Shown: positions 1-6,177, counted from the stretch's first letter. The stretch is DNA of 8,923 nucleotides from Deltaproteobacteria bacterium (GCA_016929815.1 JAFGIC010000196.1:1-8923); one strand, 5' to 3'. Notes: generated from the sequence alone by a model not told the origin. Made by a program: numbers and translations.

Positions 1-345
1 CATTATGAGATTCGACTGCGCCCTGCACAGGTCCGCAGGTGTTTTTTAGGAGATGACGATATGCGGACCTATCTCAGGCTGGCCCGCATGATACAGAGCC
101 CCCATGCCCAGGATACCTTTGGTATCACACTTAATGACCAGGAAGGATTTCTCCCTCCCGGCCTGCTTTTCGGCCTCCTGTACGCGTGGTATCTGAACAA
201 CGCCTACGGTGAAATCATTGAATATGAAATGTCTCTTCTCAGCTGGTCGCCGAAAAAACTCATTCCTTATCAACTGGGAGAGTACACGAGAAAAAAGCAT
301 CTGATAGAATTTTTCCGTAAGGTTGTTTTCCGGCATGCAGATTAA
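1..345 (+). CDS. Hypothetical protein, 5' end beyond the window
   Basis: The frame is open from the first base to a TAA at 343-345 and gives 114 visible residues, so the gene probably starts upstream of the window. An internal ATG at 61 is preceded by AGGAG (48-52) with 8-base spacing, so a 94-residue protein starting there is a real alternative. Codons in this frame are rich in third-position G/C, like the neighbouring genes, which favours it over the overlapping minus-strand frame. The sequence has a short hydrophobic, aromatic stretch (around GLLFGLLYAWYL) and a basic C-terminus ending FFRKVVFRHAD. I do not recognise a family. It ends 90 bases before rapZ on the same strand and could be cotranscribed with it, but it is not one of the usual rapZ neighbours (hprK, rpoN, hpf, PTS genes). 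Function unknown. Confidence 0.6.
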   Translation, partial: HYEIRLRPAQVRRCFLGDDDMRTYLRLARMIQSPHAQDTFGITLNDQEGFLPPGLLFGLLYAWYLNNAYGEIIEYEMSLLSWSPKKLIPYQLGEYTRKKHLIEFFRKVVFRHAD

Positions 346-435
346 CTGCACGGCTTAATAACTTCCCCTGCAGTCGGGAAAGAATGCGGCCATCCTGAAC
401 ATAACCGGCGTCTTTTGCCCTGAAGGAGGATTAAA

Positions 436-1398
436 ATGAAAAACATAAGGGTAATCCTGATTAGCGGTCTTTCCGGGTCCGGAAAAACAACGGCCATTAA
501 GGCCCTTGAGGACATAGGTTTCTATTGTGTGGACAACCTCCCCGTCCTGCTGCTGCCGAAATTTCTGGAACTGTGCGAGCAGTCAGGCGGAAAGATACTG
601 AAGGTCGCGGTTGTCAAGGATATCCGCGGTGAGGGCTCCTACCCTGCCTCCCCCCGCGTTTCTGACCCCTCCATTGGCGACGGCAAGGCTGATCTGGAAA
701 CATCCCCTGAAAATGCAGGTTTTTTAAAGGATTCACTCAGGGTCATCCGGGATTTAAGGATGGACGGTTACAGGATCGAGATTCTTTTTCTGGAATCCTC
801 CGACACAGTTCTAATGAGGCGATTCAGCGAGACCCGCCGCGAGCATCCCCTTGCGCTTGGAGGCTCCATCAGGGACGGGCTTCAGCTGGAGCGGAAACGT
901 CTTCAATTCATCAGGGACATGGCCAATCAGGTCATAGACACTTCAGAATTAAGCGTCCACCAGCTCAAGGAAAAGGTCCAGGAATACGCACAGGGATGCA
1001 AAAGCCCGAACCGGATGACCGTGACCCTGCTGTCCTTTGGTTACAGCTTCGGGATACCATTTGAATCGGATATGCTCATGGATGTCCGGTTTTTGCCCAA
1101 TCCTTACTTTATTGAAGAATTGAGACAATTCAAGGGAGATGATCCCAATGTCTCGGAATATGTCCTGCATAGTAAAGAGACAAAGGAATTTTTAGGGCAT
1201 ATTACAACCCTGATCCGGTTTCTTCTCCCCCTCTATCAGAAGGAGATGAAGACCCACCTGACCATAGCCATCGGATGCACCGGGGGGAGACACCGGTCTG
1301 TTGTAATCGTCAACCGGCTGGCGGAGATATTGCGGGACGAACTGGCGGCAAGCGGTATATTTCTGTCAGTGCAGCACCGTGATATGGAAAAGGTATAA
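436..1398 (+). CDS. rapZ: RapZ/YvcJ-type nucleotide-binding RNase adapter protein
   Basis: This 320-residue protein has the RapZ (YhbJ/YvcJ) layout. A P-loop NTPase domain comes first, with Walker A GLSGSGKT at residues 11-18 followed by the family signature FYCVDNLP, and a hydrophobic beta-strand with an acidic end (ILFLESSD, 116-123) in the Walker B region. The C-terminal domain contains DVRFLPNPY and the hallmark GCTGGRHRS at 280-288, then QHRDMEK at the end. In Escherichia coli RapZ binds the sRNA GlmZ and delivers it to RNase E, controlling glucosamine-6-phosphate synthase; in other bacteria the family binds nucleotides and its role is less clear. The start is fixed by AAGGAGG (423-429) six bases upstream. 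The protein is about 35 residues longer than the usual 280-290, mainly because of a Pro/Ser/Gly-rich insertion near residues 67-95, after DIRG. Identification is firm; the physiological role in this organism is not known. Confidence 0.95.
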   Translation: MKNIRVILISGLSGSGKTTAIKALEDIGFYCVDNLPVLLLPKFLELCEQSGGKILKVAVVKDIRGEGSYPASPRVSDPSIGDGKADLETSPENAGFLKDSLRVIRDLRMDGYRIEILFLESSDTVLMRRFSETRREHPLALGGSIRDGLQLERKRLQFIRDMANQVIDTSELSVHQLKEKVQEYAQGCKSPNRMTVTLLSFGYSFGIPFESDMLMDVRFLPNPYFIEELRQFKGDDPNVSEYVLHSKETKEFLGHITTLIRFLLPLYQKEMKTHLTIAIGCTGGRHRSVVIVNRLAEILRDELAASGIFLSVQHRDMEKV

Positions 1399-1408
1399 TT
1401 ATTTTAGC

Positions 1409-1437
1409 TTGACCGCTTATATATTCTTCCATATATT
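1409..1437 (+). promoter_or_regulatory. Candidate sigma-70 promoter of the thiolase-DUF35 operon
   Basis: TTGACC at 1409-1414 and TATATT at 1432-1437 are separated by exactly 17 bases and each matches the consensus hexamer at five of six positions. Transcription would start near 1444 and leave a leader of about 125 bases before the thiolase ATG. The -10 hexamer overlaps a small hairpin followed by six T residues, so the same bases could instead serve as the rapZ terminator. Confidence 0.45.
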
Positions 1438-1449
1438 ATGGACTTTTTT
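1428..1449 (+). terminator. Weak intrinsic terminator candidate after rapZ
   Basis: TCCATA (1428-1433) and TATGGA (1437-1442) form a 6-bp stem with a 3-base loop, followed one base later by six T residues (1444-1449). It lies 30 bases after the rapZ stop, which is a sensible position. The stem has only two G/C pairs, so it is much weaker than a typical terminator, and it overlaps the candidate -10 element of the next operon. Confidence 0.3.
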
Positions 1450-1570
1450 CGGGTCTGGATGCTTAAATTTCTATATCCTGGAAAAGTGCCTGAATTTTAA
1501 GGATTAATGCCTTCACATATTTCTTTTCATCAATAACAATGTTTTAAAAGTAATTTTTAAAGGAGGATTT

Positions 1571-2737
1571 ATGGGAAAAGTTGGAATTATTGGCGTAGGC
1601 CAGAGCGCCTTTGTCCGCGGATATCCGGGCTCCATCAGGGAGCTGGCCTTTGAAGGTTTCAGGGAGGCGATGCAGGATGCCGGCATAACTACAAAGGATA
1701 TAGGGGCGTCCATCATCTGCTCCTCACCGGAATATGACAAGCAGCGGTCGCCAGCCGGGGTCCTCGCCGAATACCTGGGGCTGACACCTCAGCCGACCTT
1801 CTACGTGGAAACACTTTGTTCATCAAGCAGCATGGGCGTAAGGCTTGCCTATTCGCTTGTAAAGGCAGGACTCCATGATGTGGTGGCGGTTGTAGGTTTT
1901 CAGAAGATGTCGGAGATCTCTTCTGCCGAATCACAGGAGAGGATGGGCCGGGGCGCGGACATCCAGTGGGAAAGCCCATTTGGAACCATGATGCCCGCAT
2001 ATTATGCCCTGCATGCCAGGGCCCATATGGCAAAATATGGGACCACATCCGATGATCTTGCACTTATCAGGGTTAAGGCTGCCACATACGGCCAGATCAA
2101 TGAAAAGGCAGTTTATCGCAAATCGGTAACCTTTGACATGTTTTCAGACCCTGAAAATCCCTTGTCCAGCCCTGTATCCAGCCCCTTAAGGGTAGGAGAC
2201 TGTTGCGCCAATGCGGACGGAAGCTCATGTGTTATCGTTGCCGACGAAGAAAAGTGCAAGGCATTTTCAAAGAAGCCCGTCTGGATACTCGGCCTAGGCG
2301 CGGCATCGACGGCCGTGAACATGGCAGGGAGGGATATCTTTTCCGGTTTAACCGTGGGGATGCAGGCGGGAGAACAGGCCTACAAGATGGCAGGCCTCAC
2401 CCCAAGGGATATAGATGTTGCCGAGGTGCATGACTGCTTCACAATTGCAGAAATGATGGCCTATGAGAACCTTGGGTTTGCTAAACCCGGCGAAGGCAAG
2501 GATCTGATAAAAAGCAAGGAGACCTATAAGGAAGGAAGCATCCCGGTCAACGTGGATGGAGGGCTTCTGTCAAAGGGACACCCGATCGGCGCTACCGGAG
2601 GTTCACAGATCAGGACCATTGTCCTTCAGTTGAGAGGCGATGCGGGACAAATGCAGGTAAAGGACCCGGAGATCGGTCTTGTCCATAACATCGGCGGCGT
2701 CGGCCTTTACGGCAACGTTACTATTCTGGGGAGGTAA
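1571..2737 (+). CDS. SCP2-type thiolase / acetyl-CoA acetyltransferase family protein
   Basis: This 388-residue protein is a thiolase-fold enzyme of the SCP2/BbsB-like subfamily, whose members cleave or form 3-ketoacyl-CoA thioesters. The nucleophilic cysteine is C83 in ETLCSSSSMG. The subfamily motif HDCF at 287-290 replaces the NEAF of classical thiolases, and GHPIGATG at 336-343 supplies the second active-site histidine. The C-terminal loop reads NIGGVG (373-378), so the classical CxG cysteine is absent; in SCP2 thiolases the HDCF cysteine is thought to take that role. AGGAGG at 1561-1566 sits four bases before the ATG. The next gene encodes a DUF35 zinc-ribbon/OB-fold protein, the known partner of this subfamily (BbsA with BbsB, and archaeal thiolase-DUF35-HMG-CoA synthase complexes). 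The acyl substrate cannot be told from sequence, and no other beta-oxidation gene is in the window. It likely acts in the cytoplasm as a complex with the next product. Confidence 0.9.
   Translation: MGKVGIIGVGQSAFVRGYPGSIRELAFEGFREAMQDAGITTKDIGASIICSSPEYDKQRSPAGVLAEYLGLTPQPTFYVETLCSSSSMGVRLAYSLVKAGLHDVVAVVGFQKMSEISSAESQERMGRGADIQWESPFGTMMPAYYALHARAHMAKYGTTSDDLALIRVKAATYGQINEKAVYRKSVTFDMFSDPENPLSSPVSSPLRVGDCCANADGSSCVIVADEEKCKAFSKKPVWILGLGAASTAVNMAGRDIFSGLTVGMQAGEQAYKMAGLTPRDIDVAEVHDCFTIAEMMAYENLGFAKPGEGKDLIKSKETYKEGSIPVNVDGGLLSKGHPIGATGGSQIRTIVLQLRGDAGQMQVKDPEIGLVHNIGGVGLYGNVTILGR
2728..2734 (+). promoter_or_regulatory. Ribosome binding site embedded in the thiolase 3' end
   Basis: GGGGAGG lies in the last codons of the thiolase gene, directly before its TAA (2735-2737) and eight bases before the DUF35 ATG at 2743. 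Ribosomes finishing the thiolase would uncover or occupy this site, which suggests translational coupling and matched production of the two partners. Confidence 0.65.
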
Positions 2738-2742
2738 AAGAT

Positions 2743-3174
2743 ATGGCAAAAAAGGATATGGATTTAAGATTCGGAAAGTTCGGGACGGTAAGCTTTACCT
2801 TCACCACAAAGGTCAATGACTTCATGAACGGTCTTGAACAGGGAAAGGTCTCCGGCACCAGATGTAAAGACTGCGGAAAGGTCTATTTCCCTCCAAGGGC
2901 CGATTGTTATAACTGTCTGGGCAGCAACATGGAATGGTTTGACGTGACCGGCAAGGGGAAACTCTTAACATACAGCAAACTGGAATATGCCCCCGTGGGA
3001 TTTGAAAATGACCTCCCTTACAGCATAGCCCTTCTTGATTTCGGCGATTACAAGGTCTTTGGGAGGCTTGCATCCGATATCACGGATGATGAGATAAAGG
3101 TAGGCATGGAGATGAAGGTGGTTGCCAATGAACTGCCCAACGGCCAGCTGAACTACGTGTTTCAGAAGGCGTAG
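2743..3174 (+). CDS. Zn-ribbon/OB-fold acyl-CoA-binding protein (DUF35 family), thiolase partner
   Basis: This 143-residue protein has the DUF35 layout: an N-terminal helical tail, a rubredoxin-like zinc ribbon with C41xxC44 and C55xxC58, and an OB-fold of about residues 66-143 that begins with the typical GKGKLLTYSKLE and contains LDFGDYKVFGRL. The family includes BbsA and the archaeal DUF35 subunit; it binds the CoA thioester and bridges partner enzymes, and usually has no catalytic activity of its own. All four zinc-ligand cysteines are present and the length is normal. It starts five bases after the thiolase stop, so the two form an operon and most likely a complex. The substrate remains unknown. 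The 240 bases after it hold a strong hairpin and the upstream region of prmA. Confidence 0.88.
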   Translation: MAKKDMDLRFGKFGTVSFTFTTKVNDFMNGLEQGKVSGTRCKDCGKVYFPPRADCYNCLGSNMEWFDVTGKGKLLTYSKLEYAPVGFENDLPYSIALLDFGDYKVFGRLASDITDDEIKVGMEMKVVANELPNGQLNYVFQKA

Positions 3175-3340
3175 AGTGTAATTCAAATACGGTTAGCGCA
3201 AAGTGACTTTTAAGATCTCTTTAGGTCATTCCGTTGTATGCTGAAGGCCGGAATCGGCATTCCTCGATGCTTAAAAACGCGGCTCTCGCCGGGTTGACTA
3301 AAATATTGATTTTATATTTACCATAGAGCCATAGATGTCA

Positions 3341-3367
3341 TGAGGCCTGTTCGGGGAACAGGCCTCA
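3341..3367 (+). terminator. Perfect 12-bp hairpin, likely terminator of the thiolase-DUF35 operon
   Basis: TGAGGCCTGTTC (3341-3352) and GAACAGGCCTCA (3356-3367) pair perfectly around a GGG loop. The stem is GC-rich, and the following ATTGTTTCTGG is moderately T-rich. It lies 167 bases after the DUF35 stop and 48 bases before prmA. A rho-independent terminator is the simplest reading, but the T tract is interrupted, and a role in the prmA leader or as a protein-binding site is possible. Confidence 0.5.
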
Positions 3368-3414
3368 ATTGTTTCTGGCCCGAGGATATTTATTGATAAA
3401 TAAACGGTTTTTTC

Positions 3415-4299
3415 ATGGATAATATAAGCGAACATCCCGGCTGGATAGAGATATCCATCAACATCAACCCAACCGCCCATGAGGCCCTAGGCAGCTTTCT
3501 CTTTGACATGGGCTGTGAAGGTGTTGTCTATGAATCCTTCAGAGACAAGACCCTCAAGGCATATCTGCCGTTCCATGAGGACATAGAAGAGACGAGAAAC
3601 AGGATAGAATTATTTCTCCATGACCTTAAGGGCATATTCCCCGAGGCAAAGGATTGCTCCCTGAAACTGGAAAGGCTTGAACAGCAGGACTGGGATACAG
3701 GCTGGAGAAGATTTTTCAAGCCCGACCGCATATCTGAAAGACTTCTCATACTGCCTGTCTGGGAGGATGCCCCCACAACAACAGGCCGCATCATAAGGAT
3801 AGACCCCGGGCCAGCCTTCGGCACAGGACATCACCCCACTACAAGGATGTGCCTCATGGCAATGGAAGAAGCGACCTTGTATTCCCCATGGACCATGCTG
3901 GATGTGGGCACAGGCAGCGGGATCCTTGCATTATACGGCTCAATGCTTGGGGCATCGGAGGTGGTTGCCATAGACAATGACCCTGAGGCGGTCCGCTGGG
4001 CAAAAAGGAATATTGAGATAAACGATATCCCTGTGCCCATAGACCTGTCAGTTATGCCCATTGAAGAGATCCCAAACACCTATAACCTGGTAACGGCAAA
4101 CCTCATATTAGGGACCATCCTTGGTCTGTTTGATCAATTGACAAGGGTTTTGGCCCCAAACGGCCTCCTGGTCCTGTCCGGGATATTGAGGGAACAGGTG
4201 GCAGCTGTGCAAAAGAAGATAGATGAAAAGGGCCTTAAGATCGAACGCATCATGAACATGGATGAATGGTCCTGCATCATAGTAAGGAAGACAAAATAA
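3415..4299 (+). CDS. prmA: Ribosomal protein L11 methyltransferase
   Basis: This 294-residue protein matches PrmA, the SAM-dependent enzyme that methylates amino groups of ribosomal protein L11. It has an N-terminal ferredoxin-like substrate-recognition domain (about 8-95), the linker signature QDWDTGWRRFFKP (91-103), the PrmA-specific PGPAFGTGHHPTTRM (131-145), the SAM-binding glycine loop LDVGTGSGILA (162-172), the acidic ribose-binding end AIDND (185-189) and the motif IV equivalent TANL (227-230). Length is normal. The ATG at 3415 has no good Shine-Dalgarno sequence, but stop codons shortly upstream in frame rule out a longer start and the next in-frame ATG, at residue 32, is too deep in the domain. 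It appears to be transcribed alone, set apart by a hairpin upstream and terminator-like hairpins downstream. Confidence 0.93.
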   Translation: MDNISEHPGWIEISININPTAHEALGSFLFDMGCEGVVYESFRDKTLKAYLPFHEDIEETRNRIELFLHDLKGIFPEAKDCSLKLERLEQQDWDTGWRRFFKPDRISERLLILPVWEDAPTTTGRIIRIDPGPAFGTGHHPTTRMCLMAMEEATLYSPWTMLDVGTGSGILALYGSMLGASEVVAIDNDPEAVRWAKRNIEINDIPVPIDLSVMPIEEIPNTYNLVTANLILGTILGLFDQLTRVLAPNGLLVLSGILREQVAAVQKKIDEKGLKIERIMNMDEWSCIIVRKTK

Positions 4300-4307
4300 T
4301 GTCGGTC

Positions 4308-4344
4308 CGCCCGATGGGCGAGATATTACATGAATAATATTTTT
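4308..4344 (+). terminator. Tandem small hairpins ending in T residues after prmA
   Basis: CGCCC-GAT-GGGCG (4308-4320) forms a 5-bp stem just after the prmA stop. A second stem, ATATTA (4323-4328) with TAATAT (4335-4340), runs into a T tract (4340-4344). Neither is a classic terminator alone; together they are the only plausible 3' end for prmA. Confidence 0.35.
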
Positions 4345-4359
4345 AAATTGTAACTCCGG

Positions 4360-4600
4360 CTAATTATAATCCTTTCCCATCTCATTTACCTTTTCAATTA
4401 TCTCATGTACCGCTTGAGTAATTTCCCCGCCCATTTTCCGGTATTCATTCGGTAACTCATCCTTTTCTATAACGCTCGCCCGGATTCAATAGGAGCGTCT
4501 CCATCTCATCTGTTGTAAGCCCCTTAAGCTGAGGCATCTTAAAAAACTGGTAAAAGGTCTTTCCATAATCATAATGGAATTCAAGGCTTATTGATAATGA
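4360..4600 (-). pseudogene. Frameshifted 3' remnant of an unidentified minus-strand gene
   Basis: Two minus-strand frames abut and both look protein-like. The first, open from 4600 to 4460 (stop complement 4457-4459), reads LEFHYDYGKTFYQFFKMPQL and continues KGLTTDEMETLLLN. The second, open from 4485 to 4363 (stop TAG, complement 4360-4362), contains SVIEKDELPNEYRKMGGE and ends HEIIEKVNEMGKDYN. Skipping one base near 4476-4484, in a short C/G run, joins them into about 75 continuous residues rich in Glu, Lys and Leu. There is no start codon: an in-frame stop (complement 4601-4603) lies just upstream. I therefore read it as the truncated and frameshifted end of a lost gene. I cannot assign a family. 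Two chance open frames of about 40 codons are not rare in AT-rich DNA, so this is uncertain. Confidence 0.35.
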
Positions 4601-4611
4601 TTAGCACTCTC
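4593..4611. promoter_or_regulatory. Fur-box-like 19-mer
   Basis: Read on the minus strand, GAGAGTGCTAATCATTATC matches the classical E. coli Fur-box consensus GATAATGATAATCATTATC at 16 of 19 positions, including the whole right half. It lies 239 bases before the flavodiiron start and at the upstream edge of the minus-strand remnant. It could be a relic operator of the lost gene or an iron-responsive element upstream of the flavodiiron promoter. Sequence match only. Confidence 0.4.
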
Positions 4612-4680
4612 TACTAAAACTTATGAGCTCCATTAAGATTCTCACTCTTCCTTACATTATAAACATTCTATGATAAATTA

Positions 4681-4696
4681 TTTGCGCCGACGCAAA
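4681..4696. promoter_or_regulatory. FNR-type dyad overlapping the -35 element
   Basis: TTTGCGCCGACGCAAA is a perfect 6-4-6 inverted repeat whose core TTGCG-N4-CGCAA has the 5-4-5 spacing and the TTG/CAA ends of CRP/FNR-family operators such as TTGAT-N4-ATCAA. Its position over the -35 hexamer would suit repression. A redox- or NO-responsive regulator would fit the downstream O2/NO reductase, but which protein binds is unknown. Confidence 0.4.
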
Positions 4697-4711
4697 GAAA
4701 AATAATATAAT
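4682..4711 (+). promoter_or_regulatory. Candidate promoter of the flavodiiron gene
   Basis: A perfect TATAAT -10 hexamer at 4706-4711 is preceded, with an 18-base spacer, by TTGCGC at 4682-4687, a partial -35 match (TTG plus one base). Transcription would start near 4718 and give a leader of about 130 bases. The AT-rich surroundings increase the chance of a random TATAAT. The -35 lies within the dyad at 4681-4696. Confidence 0.4.
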
Positions 4712-4776
4712 AAAATTAAAAGTTTGAAGTGTGCATTAACTCCATGGGAAAATCATAAGAGGTTTATATAAGCGGG

Positions 4777-4818
4777 CCGACCGTCAACTGCTGATGACGA
4801 GTCGGTGTGATTATTTTT
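4777..4818 (+). terminator. Terminator-like hairpin in the flavodiiron leader
   Basis: CCGACCGTCA (4777-4786) pairs with TGACG-A-GTCGG (4795-4805) to form 10 pairs with one bulged A (4800) and an 8-base loop. The run TGTGATTATTTTT follows (4806-4818). It sits after the candidate promoter and 20 bases before the AGGAGG of the flavodiiron gene. It could end a short transcript of about 100 bases, act as an attenuator, or simply be a stable leader hairpin. The T tract is interrupted and starts several bases after the stem, so termination may be incomplete. Confidence 0.4.
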
Positions 4819-4849
4819 AAAGAATATTAAATCATACAGGAGGCACCCC

Positions 4850-6028
4850 ATGCAACTTAGGAAGATAAAGGAACAAATCTATTGGCTGGGCGCCATAGAC
4901 TGGGACAGGCGCCTTTTTGACTCACTTATTCCACTTCCTGACGGCACGACCTATAACGCCTATTTAATCAAGGGAAGCGAAAAAACCGTTTTGCTTGACA
5001 CTGTTGATCCGCCCATGACAGATGAATTGATGGCGCAACTGGAAGGGGTGGATAAAATCGACTTTATAGTCTCCCATCATGCCGAGCAGGATCATTCAGG
5101 ATCCATCCCTCGCGTACTTGAGCGGTTTCCGAAAGCAAAGGTTGTCGTGACGCCCAAAGCCAAAGGAATGCTTATCGATCTCCTGAAGATCAATGAAAAT
5201 ACTTTCGTCACTGTGGAAGACGGCGAAACAATGTCCCTGGGAGACAAAACCCTGAAATTCATCCATACACCCTGGGTCCACTGGCCGGAAACCATGGTGA
5301 CCTACCTGGAAGAAGACCGTATCCTTTTCAGTTGTGATTTTTACGGATCACACATCGCTAGCACCGATCTTTTCGTGATCGACCAGGGCCGTGTGTACGA
5401 AGCTGCAAAAAGATACTTCGCCGAAATCATGATGCCCTTTCGCAATGTAATCACAAAGAATATCGAAAAACTTAAAGAATATGACATCCGAATAATCGCT
5501 CCAAGCCACGGCCAGATCTATGACCAGCCGGCCTGGATCATGGATGCATACCGGGACTGGGTAATGGGAGCTCCCCACAATTCGGTTGTTTTACCCTTCG
5601 TGTCCATGCACGGCAACACCCGTAAGCTGGTGGATTACCTGGCATCCGGACTGGTCAAACATGGGATACGCGTAGAATTATTCAATCTGGCACTCACCGA
5701 TATCGGAAAACTTGCAATGGCGCTTGTCGATGCGGCGACCATTGTCGTCGGGGCTCCAACCGTTCTGGCCGGCCCCCATCCCTTAGCCGCATATGCCACG
5801 CTACTGGCGAACGCACTGCGACCCAAGGCGCAATTTCTTTCCATCATTGGTTCTTATGGCTGGGGAGGAAAGACCGTAGAAACACTTGCAGGAATGATTC
5901 CCAACTTGAAAGTTGAGGTATTGGCGCCTGTTTTATGCAAAGGGGCGCCGTCGGAGGCCGATTTTGAAGCCTTGGATAAGCTGGCCGGTGCGATTGCGGA
6001 AAAGCACAAGTCGAATAATTTCAAGTAG
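4850..6028 (+). CDS. fprA: A-type flavodiiron protein (O2/NO reductase)
   Basis: This 392-residue cytoplasmic protein is a class A flavodiiron protein of the FprA/ROO family, which reduces O2 to water and/or NO to N2O. The N-terminal metallo-beta-lactamase-like domain (about 1-245) carries all six expected diiron ligands: H77, E79 and D81 in HHAEQDH, H144 in PWVHWPE, D163 in SCDFYG and H220 in PSHGQ. The C-terminal flavodoxin domain (about 246-388) has the FMN phosphate loop SMHGNT (252-257), the second loop GAPTVLAGPHP (301-311) and GSYGWGG (334-340). There is no fused rubredoxin or flavin reductase domain and no rubredoxin gene in the window, so the electron donor is encoded elsewhere. AGGAGG at 4838-4843 fixes the start. 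A dedicated promoter, a dyad over its -35 element and a leader hairpin are proposed upstream. O2 versus NO preference cannot be read from the sequence. Confidence 0.93.
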   Translation: MQLRKIKEQIYWLGAIDWDRRLFDSLIPLPDGTTYNAYLIKGSEKTVLLDTVDPPMTDELMAQLEGVDKIDFIVSHHAEQDHSGSIPRVLERFPKAKVVVTPKAKGMLIDLLKINENTFVTVEDGETMSLGDKTLKFIHTPWVHWPETMVTYLEEDRILFSCDFYGSHIASTDLFVIDQGRVYEAAKRYFAEIMMPFRNVITKNIEKLKEYDIRIIAPSHGQIYDQPAWIMDAYRDWVMGAPHNSVVLPFVSMHGNTRKLVDYLASGLVKHGIRVELFNLALTDIGKLAMALVDAATIVVGAPTVLAGPHPLAAYATLLANALRPKAQFLSIIGSYGWGGKTVETLAGMIPNLKVEVLAPVLCKGAPSEADFEALDKLAGAIAEKHKSNNFK

Positions 6029-6177
6029 GAAAAATATAAGAAGTGAATGCATAATCGCCTTATAGCCGTTAATATAGCCCTTTTAGGATTTTTTATATCT
6101 CTGATACGGAAAGGCGCCGTATTGAAGCATGGCAATCTCTGGTTTCCAATCAAACACCAAGACCGGAATAGGATGGA

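Larger units (their letters stand above)
4300..4849. other. 550-base spacer with no intact gene
   Basis: No intact open reading frame of useful length exists here on either strand. The spacer holds the prmA terminator candidate, a frameshifted minus-strand gene remnant (4360-4600), a Fur-box-like 19-mer (4593-4611), a candidate promoter with an overlapping dyad (4681-4711) and a terminator-like leader hairpin (4777-4818) ahead of the flavodiiron gene. The part from about 4612 to 4760 is strongly AT-rich compared with the genes. Confidence 0.7.

Noticed and set aside
46..351. Minus-strand open frame of 101 codons opposite the first gene
   Set aside because: Its codon pattern is that of a shadow. 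The plus frame has G/C-rich third positions, is open to the window edge and has an AGGAG before its internal ATG.
1462..1501. Imperfect AT-rich inverted repeat (CTTAAATTT / AATTTTAAG) in the thiolase leader
   Set aside because: Low complexity, one mismatch and a long spacer; expected by chance in this AT-rich spacer.
1713..2063. 116-codon minus-strand frame inside the thiolase gene
   Set aside because: It is Arg/Pro/Ser-rich without motifs and lies wholly within a gene with clear thiolase signatures.
3294..3324. Possible prmA promoter starting with TTGACT
   Set aside because: The -35 match is good, but no -10 hexamer lies at 16-18 bases; the best candidates give spacers of 13, 15 or 19.
6104..6122. 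6-bp inverted repeat ATACGG/CCGTAT between the flavodiiron and DUF364 genes
   Set aside because: Short stem with a 7-base loop and no T run on either strand; not convincing as a terminator or operator.
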